Positions 7,277-19,067 of a stretch of 64,000 nucleotides of DNA are shown here, one piece after another (position 1 is the stretch's first letter; each line of letters starts with the position of its first letter). The position numbers and the translations under genes were made by a program. The notes under the pieces were generated by a model. It was not told the origin of the DNA. It was given only the letters and a program-made list of their open reading frames with translations, and searched no databases. Origin of the DNA: Alteracholeplasma palmae J233 (lineage in GTDB: Bacteria > Bacillota_I > Bacilli_A > Acholeplasmatales > Acholeplasmataceae); assembly GCF_000968055.1 (NCBI RefSeq), contig NC_022538.1, forward strand, positions 1,337,499-1,401,498, in the 5' to 3' direction.

Positions 7277-10270
7277 ATGAGTCAAACAAAAACACTAAAG
7301 AAGTTCGCATTATTATTAGTTTCGGTATTAAGTATATTTATACTTGCTGCATGTTCAACGGGGAATAAAACACCTTATGGGGATATTAGCAACGACACAA
7401 CTTACATTGAAATTAACGGTAAGTCTGTAAGTCAAAAAGAATTATATGATGCATTACGTTATAACGCTAATGATCATTTATTAAAATTCTTTGATGAAAA
7501 GACTTTTGAATCTGAACTATCTAACATTGATTTTACCAAAGATGCTGATCGTATTGAAGTAGAAAAAACTATCAATTCAGTTATTTTCGGACAAACAGAT
7601 ATTGCTACTATTGCAAAATTATCTGAAGTTTCACGTGCTAGATCAATTATCAAATATGTAGACAACCTAGTATTAACTGACCCATCATTAATTGCTGAAA
7701 AAGATGCATTAATTACTGAAATATCTAATGTTGTATCTACTGCAGTTAACAGCTTTGATAGTGAAAATGATAACAAAGATTTTAAATTTAATTATTCTGA
7801 TAAATTATTAAATCGCTACAAATTAGCTTATGCTCAAAAGCTTTTTGCTAAAGCTCAACTAACAAAACTTCAAGAAACTGAAAAAGGTAAATCAAAACCT
7901 GATGCAAACTATATTACTGATGAAGCAATGGTTGCAAAATATAATAGTGATTATAAAGGTAAATTTAACACAGTTTCTGCTTTAATCGTTAAATTTGACA
8001 ATGAAAAAGAAGCTGAGATTGCAAGATACAATCGTGGTCTTAAATCTAACTCTGACGGTTCATGGTTTAAATTACCTAACATCTCAGATGCTGCTACTTT
8101 AAATGACATATTAGCTAATACAAGCACTGAAGTAAGCAAAGATTCAAAAGCTTATGCTAAATCTATTCTAGAAAATAAAGAACACATTACTATTACAAAT
8201 GAAATGAAAACTAATGGTATTAATCCTGCATCTTCAGAATATGCTACTTTCTATAGTAAATATACAATTAATATAGAAAGAGATACTGCACTTTCTAATG
8301 AAGAAGTTCTATCAGTATTCGTTGAAATTTATAATGAATTAAATACTTATTCTAATATCACTACAAATGTAGAAGAATTAACAAAACAATTTACTTATAA
8401 ATACGATGATACATTATTTACTGCTAACACTCAATTAAGAACTGCTGTTGCTAACTTAAAAGATTCTGCAAAAGACGCTGAAGAAGGCGTAACAGTTGTT
8501 AAACCTTATTCTAAATCAGTTTCTTTATATGGTAGCAATCGTTACTTAGTATACTTCTTAGGAATTGATGAAGATAAAGATATTGTAATAAAAGATGCTA
8601 ATGATGAAGATAAAGAAGTATTTGCTGATACTGATAAAGCAAAAGAATATAAAGAGAAAATATATAAAGAATTATTTGATGCTAAGTTAACTGATACTTA
8701 TATTAAAGAAGAAATGGAAAAATTATATAAAGATGCTAAAATCGAAATATATGATCCAATGATTAGAACCTTATTTAATTTCAGTAATTCATTAAATGCT
8801 AAAGGTGGATTTAAAGATAATAACACTTTAGCTACTTTAACAATCAAACGTGATGATAAAGATATCACAACTACTGTTACTGTAAAAGATTTATATGATG
8901 CATTAGAAAAAGTTTATGGATTATCAACTTCTTCAGATATTCTTTTAACTAGAATCTTATCTGAAAAATATTCTATCACTGATGCTAAACGTAAAGAACT
9001 AGAAACAAGTTTCAAAGCTACTTTAGATAACTTCGCTTCTGATGGATTAGCAAGTTCTGGATATCCAAAATCAATGGGTCAAGATGCTTTCCTAACTGTT
9101 GCATTTAATGCATCATCTAATAAAGAAGCATTTGAAAAACAATATGTTATGGGTAACCTAAGAACTCAATTTAAAGAAGATATTGATTCAATCTATGCAA
9201 ATGCTGGTGTTTATGCTAAATTTGCTGATGTTACTAAACTTGCTTATGAAAACAATAAAGGTCTTAACGCAAGTCACTTATTAGTATATGTTGATTTTAA
9301 CAATGATGGTTCACCAGATGATCCTGCTACTCTTTCAGATGAAGTTAAAGCTAAGTTAGCTGTTTCAAATGATAAAGGTGAGGATCAAGTCACTCAATTA
9401 ATTGAATTATTAAAAGAAGTTGCAGAAACTAATTATTCTAATCTTACTGCTGGTCTACAAGGAGTTGCTACTTTATATAACGATAGTACTAGATATGAAT
9501 TATTATCTGGCAAACTAGATTATGCAATTGCTAACAAATTCATTGAGTTTAGAAAATTAGGCTTAAAAGTTAAATATGAATCATTAAACGCAATTACAAA
9601 CGAAACTAACTTCCCTACATCTGAAAGTCAATTAGATTCTACTTTCTATGATTATGTAATCAATGATTTATTAAATAGTGAAGTTGATAAAAATGCTTTA
9701 CCTCAATTAGATACTACTAAACGTTCTAAAGAAGATTCTATTAATTTAGGTCTAGAAACAGCATTCGGATGGCATACATTAGTAACTACTGGTACTTTTG
9801 AAGCTAAATCAGCTAAAGAAGAATCAGACTCTGATTCTTATGTATCATCTATTAAGAATCCAACTAATCCTGATGCTTACTTAACATCAAAAAATCCTAA
9901 TGAAACATTATCATATGAACAAATTGCAATCTATATTAAAGAATCTGCATTACCTACTGGTGTAGAAAGCTTATCAAGTTCAGTTAAAGAAGCTATCACT
10001 GCTTACTTTGAACCTGTATACAGTAAGTTCACTGGAACTAATATGTCAACCTTTATTACATTAAAAGTATTATTTGGTGATAAAGAAATTAAATTAGCAA
10101 ATGCTGATTTAAATGCTAGATTACAAACATTATTAGAAGTTAATAGAAACCAATTCTTCGCTTATTCAATATTTGATGCGTCAAGAACTAATTCAGTATA
10201 TACAACTGCTAAAACTGGTAATACACAATTTGAAGCTATTTATGGTACTTGGTTTACAATTTTCAACTAA
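7277..10270 (+). CDS. Large lipoprotein with parvulin-like (PrsA/SurA type) region
   Basis: A 997-residue secreted lipoprotein. It has a basic N-terminus, a hydrophobic stretch and the lipobox LAAC with Cys near 26, so it should be lipid-anchored on the outer face of the membrane. Near residue 664 is NASHLLV and near 830 is FGWHTL, which resemble the first and last strands of parvulin prolyl isomerases (canonical H[IL]LV and GWH). They are separated by about 160 residues, longer than a normal parvulin domain. A calcium-loop-like DFNNDGSPDD follows the first motif. The rest is Lys/Asp/Ser-rich helix. A PrsA-like foldase is the best guess; PrsA is usually about 290-330 residues, so this is very large. 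Confidence 0.65.
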   Translation: MSQTKTLKKFALLLVSVLSIFILAACSTGNKTPYGDISNDTTYIEINGKSVSQKELYDALRYNANDHLLKFFDEKTFESELSNIDFTKDADRIEVEKTINSVIFGQTDIATIAKLSEVSRARSIIKYVDNLVLTDPSLIAEKDALITEISNVVSTAVNSFDSENDNKDFKFNYSDKLLNRYKLAYAQKLFAKAQLTKLQETEKGKSKPDANYITDEAMVAKYNSDYKGKFNTVSALIVKFDNEKEAEIARYNRGLKSNSDGSWFKLPNISDAATLNDILANTSTEVSKDSKAYAKSILENKEHITITNEMKTNGINPASSEYATFYSKYTINIERDTALSNEEVLSVFVEIYNELNTYSNITTNVEELTKQFTYKYDDTLFTANTQLRTAVANLKDSAKDAEEGVTVVKPYSKSVSLYGSNRYLVYFLGIDEDKDIVIKDANDEDKEVFADTDKAKEYKEKIYKELFDAKLTDTYIKEEMEKLYKDAKIEIYDPMIRTLFNFSNSLNAKGGFKDNNTLATLTIKRDDKDITTTVTVKDLYDALEKVYGLSTSSDILLTRILSEKYSITDAKRKELETSFKATLDNFASDGLASSGYPKSMGQDAFLTVAFNASSNKEAFEKQYVMGNLRTQFKEDIDSIYANAGVYAKFADVTKLAYENNKGLNASHLLVYVDFNNDGSPDDPATLSDEVKAKLAVSNDKGEDQVTQLIELLKEVAETNYSNLTAGLQGVATLYNDSTRYELLSGKLDYAIANKFIEFRKLGLKVKYESLNAITNETNFPTSESQLDSTFYDYVINDLLNSEVDKNALPQLDTTKRSKEDSINLGLETAFGWHTLVTTGTFEAKSAKEESDSDSYVSSIKNPTNPDAYLTSKNPNETLSYEQIAIYIKESALPTGVESLSSSVKEAITAYFEPVYSKFTGTNMSTFITLKVLFGDKEIKLANADLNARLQTLLEVNRNQFFAYSIFDASRTNSVYTTAKTGNTQFEAIYGTWFTIFN

Positions 10271-10290
10271 TATAATTGAATAAAGTAATT

Positions 10291-10325
10291 AACCCTCATC
10301 TATCAAGGTGAGGGTTTTATTTTTA
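10291..10325 (+). terminator. Terminator of the lipoprotein gene
   Basis: AACCCTCA/TGAGGGTT 8-bp stem with a 10-base loop and then a T-rich tract, 20 bases after the stop codon. Confidence 0.85.
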
Positions 10326-10333
10326 TCTTATGA

Positions 10334-10372
10334 AATAAAAAAAGAATACCACAAACTAACTAGTGATATTCT
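10334..10372 (-). terminator. Terminator of the cca-yhaM unit
   Basis: Minus-strand AGAATATCAC/GTGGTATTCT stem (one G-U pair) followed by seven Ts, 15 bases after the yhaM stop. Confidence 0.8.
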
Positions 10373-10387
10373 AATATATATCGTTTC

Positions 10388-11308
10388 TTATTTTTTAATT
10401 TTATCTTTATAAAATCTTGCTTTATCTAAGACAGCTATGTTAGGAGTAAATGAGCCTTGTTCAATTAATTCTAATTGTTCACCTAAAACAGTAAACTTAG
10501 AATCTATTGTATCTAGGAACCATAATAATAAAGCTTCCCCTGTTTGAGGCTTCTTAGCTGAGCCAAAGTTTAATTGGCCATGATGAGAAATAATTAAATG
10601 TTTTAACATTAATACTTCTTCAGAGTCTTCATATCCCAATTCTTTAGCTACTCTATCAAGATCGATTGTTCCCATAACTAAGTGACCTAACAATTGGCCT
10701 TCTTTTGTATATTCACCATCAACACCACTAATCTCATCGATCTTAGCCATATCATGTAAAATAACTCCCGCATATAATAAATCACTATTTAAATATGGGT
10801 AAATAGTTATAAAAGGATCAACCATTTTAAGCATTGTTAATGTGTGATAACTTAATCCACCAAAATACGCATGATGAAATTTAGTCGCTGCTGGATGTAA
10901 AAAGAATTCTTTTTTATTATTTTCATAAATCTTTTTAGTTACATCTCTAATAATTTTATTTTTGATTTTGCGTAAAAATGATTCAATTTCTTTTTTAATT
11001 TCTAATAATCCAAGAGGTGCATATTGATAAAATACTTTTAGCAGTCTATCAAGTTCAGCATCATCAACAACATTTTCTATTAAATCAAATGATTCATTAA
11101 CTAAAATGACTTCTTCATCTTTTTGAACCCCTACTACTTTAAACTGGTATACCTTACCTATTTGTAAACCGACTTCATTATTATCTAGTTTTACATTTAA
11201 GTGTAATCCTTCTTCAGTGCCGATTGTTGTATTATAAAAATTTGTTCCTTTGTTGATTCCTTCTACTTTACCAATAACTGTATAATTTTTACCAGCTATT
11301 TTTTCCAT
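10388..11308 (-). CDS. yhaM: 3'-5' exoribonuclease YhaM-like, OB-fold plus HD domain
   Basis: A 306-residue protein with an N-terminal OB-fold (about 10-95) and a C-terminal HD hydrolase domain: HHAYFGGLSYHT near 150, HDMAK near 190 and ISHHGQ near 235 supply the metal ligands. This architecture is that of YhaM, which trims 3' ends of RNA and ssDNA. I chose the ATG at 11308, five bases after an AGGTGA and one base after the cca stop, over an upstream GTG in the same frame. Co-transcribed with cca. Confidence 0.87.
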   Translation of the reverse strand: MEKIAGKNYTVIGKVEGINKGTNFYNTTIGTEEGLHLNVKLDNNEVGLQIGKVYQFKVVGVQKDEEVILVNESFDLIENVVDDAELDRLLKVFYQYAPLGLLEIKKEIESFLRKIKNKIIRDVTKKIYENNKKEFFLHPAATKFHHAYFGGLSYHTLTMLKMVDPFITIYPYLNSDLLYAGVILHDMAKIDEISGVDGEYTKEGQLLGHLVMGTIDLDRVAKELGYEDSEEVLMLKHLIISHHGQLNFGSAKKPQTGEALLLWFLDTIDSKFTVLGEQLELIEQGSFTPNIAVLDKARFYKDKIKK

Positions 11309-11309
11309 A

Positions 11310-12461
11310 TTACTCACCTACTTTATCAATCACATATTCTAATAATATGTCTTTATCGTTTTTAAGTTCTCCACGAAGCACTTTTTCAACTAATTCTTTT
11401 CTAATATTTCCTACCCAAGCACCTGCTTTTTTATCTAATCTTGCAAGCATCTCAAATGAACTTAATTTTAAATCTAATTCACTATTAATAGGCATTTTTT
11501 CATATATTTTATTAATTTTATTTTCATCATTCGTTCCCTTTTTAAGAATAAAATTAACTTTGTTTGCTAAGATACAATATTCTAATCCATATGTATAAAT
11601 ATCATAAGCATCAAATGATTGATGTGTTTTTGCTAACATACTTACTGTTTGATATTTATGTCTATGTTTGTTAGAAAATTTCCATTCTAAAGGCACTTGA
11701 CTATCATTTAAGGTAAATGCTAAGATAAAGAATAAATCAACGCTTAAACTCAAATTTTGTTCATTAATATACTCTAACCCTTTTTTAATACCTGGTAATA
11801 AATCTGCAATTTCTGTTGTTAATAATGTTTTTACAGCATATTTAGAATACTTACCTTTTAAGACTTTAATAAATTCCATTAAGATGCGTTCGTTTGCTAG
11901 ATTATTGATTAAGAATCTATTTTCAAACATAGCTTCTCTAGTTTCTTTATGTATTTGAAAGCCTAATTTTGATTGAAAGTAGATAGCTCTAATAATTCTT
12001 AAACTATCTTCTTCAAATCTTATTTTAGGATCACCTATTGTTTGAATAATTTTATCATTAATATCTTTAATACCAAAGACATAGTCTTTAATATTACCTT
12101 TTTCATCCATTAAAAGACCATTCATTCTAAAGTCTCTTCTTTTAACATCTTCTAAGACTGTATCGCTAAATGTTACGCCACTTGGATGTCTATTATCAAG
12201 ATAATCTTCTTCTATTCTATAAGTTGTCACTTCAAACTCTTCATCTTCAAAAAAGACAGTGACTGTTCCGTATTTAATGCCCGTAGGTTTTGCCTTAAAC
12301 ATCTTATTGATTTCAAAAGGCTTTGCATTCGTTGTAATATCAACATCTGTAAAAGGTTGTCTTAAGACATAGTCTCTAACTGCTCCACCAACGATAAAGG
12401 CTTCAAATCCTTTTTGTTTAAATATTCTAATTATTTTTTGTGCTTTTTTTAATTTTTCCAT
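11310..12461 (-). CDS. cca: tRNA CCA-adding enzyme / poly(A) polymerase family
   Basis: A class II nucleotidyltransferase of 383 residues. It adds or repairs the 3' CCA of tRNA. The catalytic head has FIVGGAVRD near 22-30 and the metal-binding DVDITT, then the RRDFRMNGL motif and the neck/body helices. The ATG at 12461 is preceded by GGTGA at five bases; another in-frame ATG 12 bases upstream is possible. A pure poly(A) polymerase cannot be excluded, but with a single copy visible the CCA role is likelier. Confidence 0.88.
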   Translation of the reverse strand: MEKLKKAQKIIRIFKQKGFEAFIVGGAVRDYVLRQPFTDVDITTNAKPFEINKMFKAKPTGIKYGTVTVFFEDEEFEVTTYRIEEDYLDNRHPSGVTFSDTVLEDVKRRDFRMNGLLMDEKGNIKDYVFGIKDINDKIIQTIGDPKIRFEEDSLRIIRAIYFQSKLGFQIHKETREAMFENRFLINNLANERILMEFIKVLKGKYSKYAVKTLLTTEIADLLPGIKKGLEYINEQNLSLSVDLFFILAFTLNDSQVPLEWKFSNKHRHKYQTVSMLAKTHQSFDAYDIYTYGLEYCILANKVNFILKKGTNDENKINKIYEKMPINSELDLKLSSFEMLARLDKKAGAWVGNIRKELVEKVLRGELKNDKDILLEYVIDKVGE

Positions 12462-12545
12462 GTTTTTCACCATTACTATTATATCATTAAAAGTCTAAGT
12501 TTCTTTAAGGTAATTGTTTGTTTTACCTTCTTTTTCTATGTTAAC

Positions 12546-12570
12546 AAAAAAGAACACAAAATATGTGTTC
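12546..12570 (-). terminator. Terminator after the broken degV gene
   Basis: GAACACATATTTTGTGTTC hairpin on the minus strand followed by six Ts, just after the degV stop. Confidence 0.85.
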
Positions 12571-12576
12571 CTTCTA

Positions 12577-13436
12577 CTATTTTTCTAGTGGTTCTAAAAA
12601 GATACCAATCCCAATCACATCTGGACCTATATGAGCACCAACAACTGGAGTAGCTGGAGCTTCATTAATATCTTTTAGATTCAGTTCTTTATCTAAAACT
12701 TCTAAGAAATACTCTCTTAAACTAGGATTACCTGTATATAAGATATGTGCAAAATACTTTCTACCATTAGTGTATTCTTTCACTTTATCAGCAATCATAG
12801 CCAGTGCTTTTTTAATATTTCTTGTTTTTTCTACTGATACAATTTGTCCAGTATCTTGAACTTGTAAAATTGGTTTAATTTTTAAAAGTTTACCAAAAAA
12901 GCTTTCGCACCTGTAAGTCTACCGTTATTAACAAGTTGAGTTAATGAATCTACAGCAAAGAAAATTGTATTGTTTTGTTTCATGTAATCTAAATACTTAA
13001 TTACTTCTTCAACACTTTTTCCTTCTTTAAAAAGTCTATCGGCCTCTAAAGCAAAATATCCTTCAGAAAAACAAACTGTTTTTGTGTCATACACTGTGAC
13101 TTCTATTTTATCTGAAACTAGTAAACTTGCTTGTGTAACTGAATTAATCGTTCCACTAAGTGAACTAGAAATAGTTGTAACAAATGCTTTTTTATATCCT
13201 TTATCTGCTAATGATTCAAAATAACTAACCATTTCACCAACTGAAGGTTGGCTAGTCTTAGGGACCCATTCTGGATTAGCTCTTAATATTTTATAAAATT
13301 CTTCAGCTTTCATTGTGTCGCCATCTAAATATTCTTTACCATCAGAAAAGATTTTAATTCTAATAGTGTCCACATCATGTGGCTTAGAATAATAATCTAG
13401 ACATCCTGTTGAAGTTGTAACAACTTTAATATCCAT
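12577..13436 (-). pseudogene. Second DegV family gene, broken by a one-base frameshift
   Basis: Two adjacent reading frames together make one DegV protein. The 5' part (13436 to 12882) ends after NGRLTGAKAF, and the rest continues in another frame with GKLLKIKPILQVQDTGQ and on to PVVGAHIGPDVIGIGIF at 12577. The break is at a run of six Ts on the coding strand (12895-12900); a seventh T would restore a 286-codon DegV protein. Promoter, SD and terminator are intact. This may be a real pseudogene, a homopolymer sequencing error, or a site of slippage. It is a paralogue of the intact gene at 3837-4685. Confidence 0.85.
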
Positions 13437-13522
13437 TTTTTTCTCCTCTTAACTTGAGTTATCGTCCCTACTATTATATCAAATTTCTTTTCACTTTTAA
13501 ACATGTTTGAAGCACTTTACTA

Positions 13523-13531
13523 TGGTATACT
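13523..13531 (+). promoter_or_regulatory. Extended -10 promoter of yigZ
   Basis: TGG followed by TATACT, 16 bases before the ATG; no convincing -35. Confidence 0.5.
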
Positions 13532-13546
13532 AAAAATGGTGATAAT

Positions 13547-14161
13547 ATGATTTACTTAAAAGAACAAATAATACATGAAATAGTGATTGATAAGTCTCGT
13601 TTTATTGGGGTATTAACTCCTATAGAATCTGTTGATGAAATTCCTTCTATTCTAGTTAAAATTAAAAAAGATTATCCTAAAGCAACCCATTATTGTAGTG
13701 CTTATGTTTTTGGTAAAAATGGTGAGTTTGCCTCTGCTAATGATGATGGAGAACCTAGTAGAACTGCTGGAGTGCCTATTCTAGAAATCCTTAAACAAAA
13801 GAACTTAACTAATATTTACGCTGTTGTGATTAGGTATTTTGGCGGGATTAAATTAGGTGCTGGAGGTTTAATTAGAGCTTATGCTAAAAGTCCTTTAGAA
13901 ACATTGAAAATAGGACAATTTTATGAAAAAATTGCCTATGAACAAGCTGAGTTTACTTTTGATTATTCGCTTATTAATAAAGTAGATTTATTATTAGAAA
14001 ATAAAGTGATTATTGTTAATAAAACTTTTGATTCCTTTGTAACCTACAAAATTATTTTTAACCAGGGTGATCCTTCAATTCTAGATGATGTTAAACATTT
14101 GTTTAAAGAATATCATCTACTTGAAAAAGAAATACTTCATATTGAAACTCAATTATCATAA
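13547..14161 (+). CDS. yigZ: YigZ/IMPACT family protein
   Basis: A 204-residue member of the UPF0029/IMPACT family, conserved in most bacteria and linked to translation control, though its biochemical role is not settled. The N-terminal domain has the family motifs FIGVLTPI near 20, NDDGEPSRTAGVPIL near 65-80 and RYFGGIKLGAGGLIRAY near 97-113. The C-terminal domain is the small ferredoxin-like DUF1949 type. The start is set by GGTGA four bases upstream. It stands alone on the plus strand between two minus-strand operons. Confidence 0.9.
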   Translation: MIYLKEQIIHEIVIDKSRFIGVLTPIESVDEIPSILVKIKKDYPKATHYCSAYVFGKNGEFASANDDGEPSRTAGVPILEILKQKNLTNIYAVVIRYFGGIKLGAGGLIRAYAKSPLETLKIGQFYEKIAYEQAEFTFDYSLINKVDLLLENKVIIVNKTFDSFVTYKIIFNQGDPSILDDVKHLFKEYHLLEKEILHIETQLS

Positions 14162-14190
14162 AAAAACGCATTTTAAAGTGCGTTTTTATT
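14160..14190. terminator. Bidirectional terminator between yigZ and the atp operon
   Basis: An 18-base near-palindrome (ACGCA...TGCGT) flanked by A-run and T-run, so it can end transcripts from both sides. It overlaps the stop of the last gene of the atp operon. Confidence 0.8.
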
Positions 14191-14388
14191 TTTCCATAAA
14201 TAATGTGATGACCCTTAAGGCAAACTCTCCTAAAAGATGTCCTGTGATAAGTGATATGATAAAGTAAGCAACATTAATTTCAGCTATTTTTCCTTTTTTA
14301 AAATACTTTTCTATTTCTAAAGTTCTAAGAACTCTAAAGGCTAAGGCAAATCCTAGAAACAAAAAAGTAAAATATACAACGTAGTTTA

Positions 14389-14392
<4 letters not shown>
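14186..14392 (-). CDS. Small membrane protein, DUF1146/YwzB-like
   Basis: A 68-residue protein with two predicted membrane helices (about 4-22 and 42-62) separated by a basic loop. Its size, layout and place directly after atpC match YwzB (DUF1146) of Bacillus, which lies downstream of the atp operon there. It overlaps atpC by four bases. Function unknown. Confidence 0.65.
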
Positions 14393-16157
<1,765 letters not shown>

Positions 16158-16176
16158 CTAGTTTAGCTCCTTTCTT

Positions 16177-17031
16177 CTACAATAACGAACCATTAACAAT
16201 ATCAATGAGTTCTGTAGTGATTTTTTGTTGTCTTGCTCTATGATAAACCATTTGTAATTCTTTAATCACTTGTTTAGCATTATCTGTAGCATTTTTCATA
16301 GAGACCATTCTTGATGATAATTCGCTGAGTTTACCATCTACCATGACTCCAAATACTCTACTTTGAATATAGATTGCAATTAAGTTTTCAAGTACTTCTT
16401 TAGGATTATTATCATATTCAAAATCTATATTTTTTCTTTTTTCTACCGCTGTTTGAGATACTGGTATTGGTAGTAAGATTTCTTTTTTAACTTTAAATGA
16501 TGCAGAATTAATATAATGATTATAAACTAAATACACTTCATCAATATTACCCTTTAAAAATTCTTCTTTGATAATTTCAACATATCTATTATAAGAAACT
16601 GTTTCAAGGTCATCACGGCTTGATATGTATTGTGTATTTAATAAATTGTATTTTCTTTTTTGCGCATGATAAAATCCTTTTTTCCCTATAACTAAAAGAT
16701 TTAAAGGATTTGTGTCAGCACTTTGTATTTCTTCTAAATACTTAAAAACTTGTTGATGATAACTACCTGCTAAACCTCTATCTCCAGTAATGACAATATA
16801 AAGTTTATTAGGGGTCATCTTTGTGTCTTTTTTAACAAATCTATGATTACTTTGTCTGGCAGCAACATCAAATAAAACAATATTAAGTTCCTTCATAAAT
16901 TGATAGTAACTATCTAAGAGTTCATTTGTTTTTTTAAGTTTAGAAGCTGCTATGTTGTGCATCGCTTGGGTAATGGATGATGTTTTAGAAATAGCTTTTA
17001 TACGACTTTCAATGTCTTTCAAGCTAGCCAT
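16177..17031 (-). CDS. atpG: F-type ATP synthase gamma subunit
   Basis: The rotating shaft of F1. The 284 residues have the N-terminal helix with IKAISKTSSITQAMHNIA and the C-terminal helix with SRMVSMKNATDNA, which form the coiled coil, around a Rossmann-like middle including ITGDRGLAGSYH. The atpA stop and the atpG start share one base. Confidence 0.95.
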   Translation of the reverse strand: MASLKDIESRIKAISKTSSITQAMHNIAASKLKKTNELLDSYYQFMKELNIVLFDVAARQSNHRFVKKDTKMTPNKLYIVITGDRGLAGSYHQQVFKYLEEIQSADTNPLNLLVIGKKGFYHAQKRKYNLLNTQYISSRDDLETVSYNRYVEIIKEEFLKGNIDEVYLVYNHYINSASFKVKKEILLPIPVSQTAVEKRKNIDFEYDNNPKEVLENLIAIYIQSRVFGVMVDGKLSELSSRMVSMKNATDNAKQVIKELQMVYHRARQQKITTELIDIVNGSLL

Positions 17032-18536
17032 TAAATAAATCTCCTAATGTGGTTAATAAATTCTTCTAGAATGGTATCTTCTGGTAATTTTTGAGTTTCT
17101 TCTAGAATTTGTTTAATTTCTTTTCCTTTTTCATTAAGTGATAATCCTTGTGCTATTTCAGCTTCTAGATTTTTCACTTGATTAATTGTTAAGTCATCCA
17201 TATAACCTTTTGATAAAGCATATAAAATAACGATTTGAGCTGGCATATTAACTAAATCATGAATATTTTGTTTTAATATTTCAACTGTTCTTCTTCCACG
17301 TTCTAGTCTTCTTTTAGAGTGGGCATCTAAGTCTGATCCAAATTGTACGAAAGCTTCTAGTTCTCTATAGTTAGCTAAGGCTATTCTTAAGGTTCCAGAT
17401 ACTTTTTTCATTGCGTTCCACTGTGCAGAACCACCCACACGTGACACACTTAATCCTGGATTAATGGCAGGTCTAATTCCTGAATAGAATAACTTACTTT
17501 CTAAGAATAACTGTCCATCTGTAATAGAAATAACGTTTGTTGGAATATAGGCTGAAATATCGCCTGCTTGAGTTTCAATAATTGGTAAGGCAGTAATACT
17601 TCCTCCACCTAATGCTTCAGAAACTTTACCTGATCTTTCTAGTAATCTAGAATGTAGGTAGAAGATATCTCCTGGGTATGCTTCTCTTCCTGGCGGTCTT
17701 TTTAATAGTAGCGATAATTCTCTATATGCAGCTGCGTGTTTAGATAAATCATCATAAACAATTAAAACATCTCGACCTTTTTCCATAAAGTATTCCGCAA
17801 TAGTAATTCCTGTAAAAGGTGCTAAATATAGAACTGTTCCTTCTTGTGAAGCTCCAGCATTAACAATAATTGTATAATCCATGGCTCCTTTGATGCTTAA
17901 AGTTTGAGCAATATTTGCAACATTCGATTCTTTTTGTCCGATTGCTACATAAATACAAACAACATTCTTACCTCTTTGATTTAAGATAGCATCAACAGCA
18001 ATCGTAGTTTTCCCTGTTTGTCTATCTCCAATAATTAATTCTCTTTGTCCTTTACCAATTGGAACTAATGCATCAATGACTTTAACTCCAGTTTGAAGCG
18101 GTTCATTAATTGGACCACGATCCATTACAGCAACAGCTTTTCTTTCAACAGGTAAAGATTTTTCAGTTTTTAAACTTCCTTTTAAATCAAGTGGATTTCC
18201 AAGAGGATCAATCACTCTTCCTAGTAAACCTTCACCTACTGGAACTTCAAAAATTCTTTTAGTGGTTTTAACTAAATCCCCTTCTTTAATTAAATCTGTA
18301 TTACCAAATAATATTACCCCTACATGGTGTGTTTCTAAGTTAAATACAAGACCTTTTACTTGTTGAGGAAACTCTACAAGTTCTCCTAAAATAGCTTGAT
18401 TTAGCCCATAAACAATGGCAATTCCATCACCTACACTTAAAACTTTACCGACATTTTCTAATTCAATATCATCTTCGTAAGTTTCTATTTGCTTTTTGAT
18501 TATGGCACTCATTTGATCAAAGTCAATTTTTGGCAT
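17031..18536 (-). CDS. atpA: F-type ATP synthase alpha subunit
   Basis: Non-catalytic nucleotide-binding subunit of F1. The P-loop GDRQTGKT is at 170-177, and the arginine-finger region includes SRVGGSAQ near 370. 501 residues, normal for the family. Closely spaced after atpH. Confidence 0.97.
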   Translation of the reverse strand: MPKIDFDQMSAIIKKQIETYEDDIELENVGKVLSVGDGIAIVYGLNQAILGELVEFPQQVKGLVFNLETHHVGVILFGNTDLIKEGDLVKTTKRIFEVPVGEGLLGRVIDPLGNPLDLKGSLKTEKSLPVERKAVAVMDRGPINEPLQTGVKVIDALVPIGKGQRELIIGDRQTGKTTIAVDAILNQRGKNVVCIYVAIGQKESNVANIAQTLSIKGAMDYTIIVNAGASQEGTVLYLAPFTGITIAEYFMEKGRDVLIVYDDLSKHAAAYRELSLLLKRPPGREAYPGDIFYLHSRLLERSGKVSEALGGGSITALPIIETQAGDISAYIPTNVISITDGQLFLESKLFYSGIRPAINPGLSVSRVGGSAQWNAMKKVSGTLRIALANYRELEAFVQFGSDLDAHSKRRLERGRRTVEILKQNIHDLVNMPAQIVILYALSKGYMDDLTINQVKNLEAEIAQGLSLNEKGKEIKQILEETQKLPEDTILEEFINHIRRFI

Positions 18537-18551
18537 ATGATTCCTCCTTCC

Positions 18552-19067
18552 CTAAATACTAGATTCTAATTTTCTTAATTGATTTTTTACAGATCTATCA
18601 ATACTCTTTCCTTGATAGACTATTTTGATTCCTTTGATTAGACTCTTATCAATAATCACATCAAACTTAATAGTTAGATCAGGAAAGTAAGGCTTGATCT
18701 CTTCTTTTAAACTATCTAGTTTTTTCTTTGTTGGTTTGGTTGCTGTATAAAGTGTTACGTGGGCAATCTTTTGCTCAGCACTTGTTAAAGATAGCCATTT
18801 ATCATAAATATTTTGATAAAATTTTATATGTCCATTTTCCGCAATGGTTGATAAAAACTGTAGAAACATTGGACTAAAAGAAGGAAGTTCAAATATCATT
18901 TTCCTTTTTTTATCTTTCCTTAAAATAGGTGAATCCATTAGTTCTATCCATTTAGGATTATCTTTTACTAACGAATAAAAACGATCAAATTCTTCAGCAT
19001 ACTCATCTAACTTTTGTTGCTTTACTGCTATTTCAAATAAAGCATCTGCATACTTTTCTGCAAACAT
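18552..19067 (-). CDS. atpH: F-type ATP synthase delta subunit
   Basis: Peripheral-stalk protein linking F1 to subunit b (OSCP family). The 171 residues start with the conserved YADALFEIA helix and end in the KGIKIVYQGKSIDRSVKNQL motif typical of delta. Its stop is immediately followed by atpA after 15 bases. Confidence 0.92.
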   Translation of the reverse strand: MFAEKYADALFEIAVKQQKLDEYAEEFDRFYSLVKDNPKWIELMDSPILRKDKKRKMIFELPSFSPMFLQFLSTIAENGHIKFYQNIYDKWLSLTSAEQKIAHVTLYTATKPTKKKLDSLKEEIKPYFPDLTIKFDVIIDKSLIKGIKIVYQGKSIDRSVKNQLRKLESSI

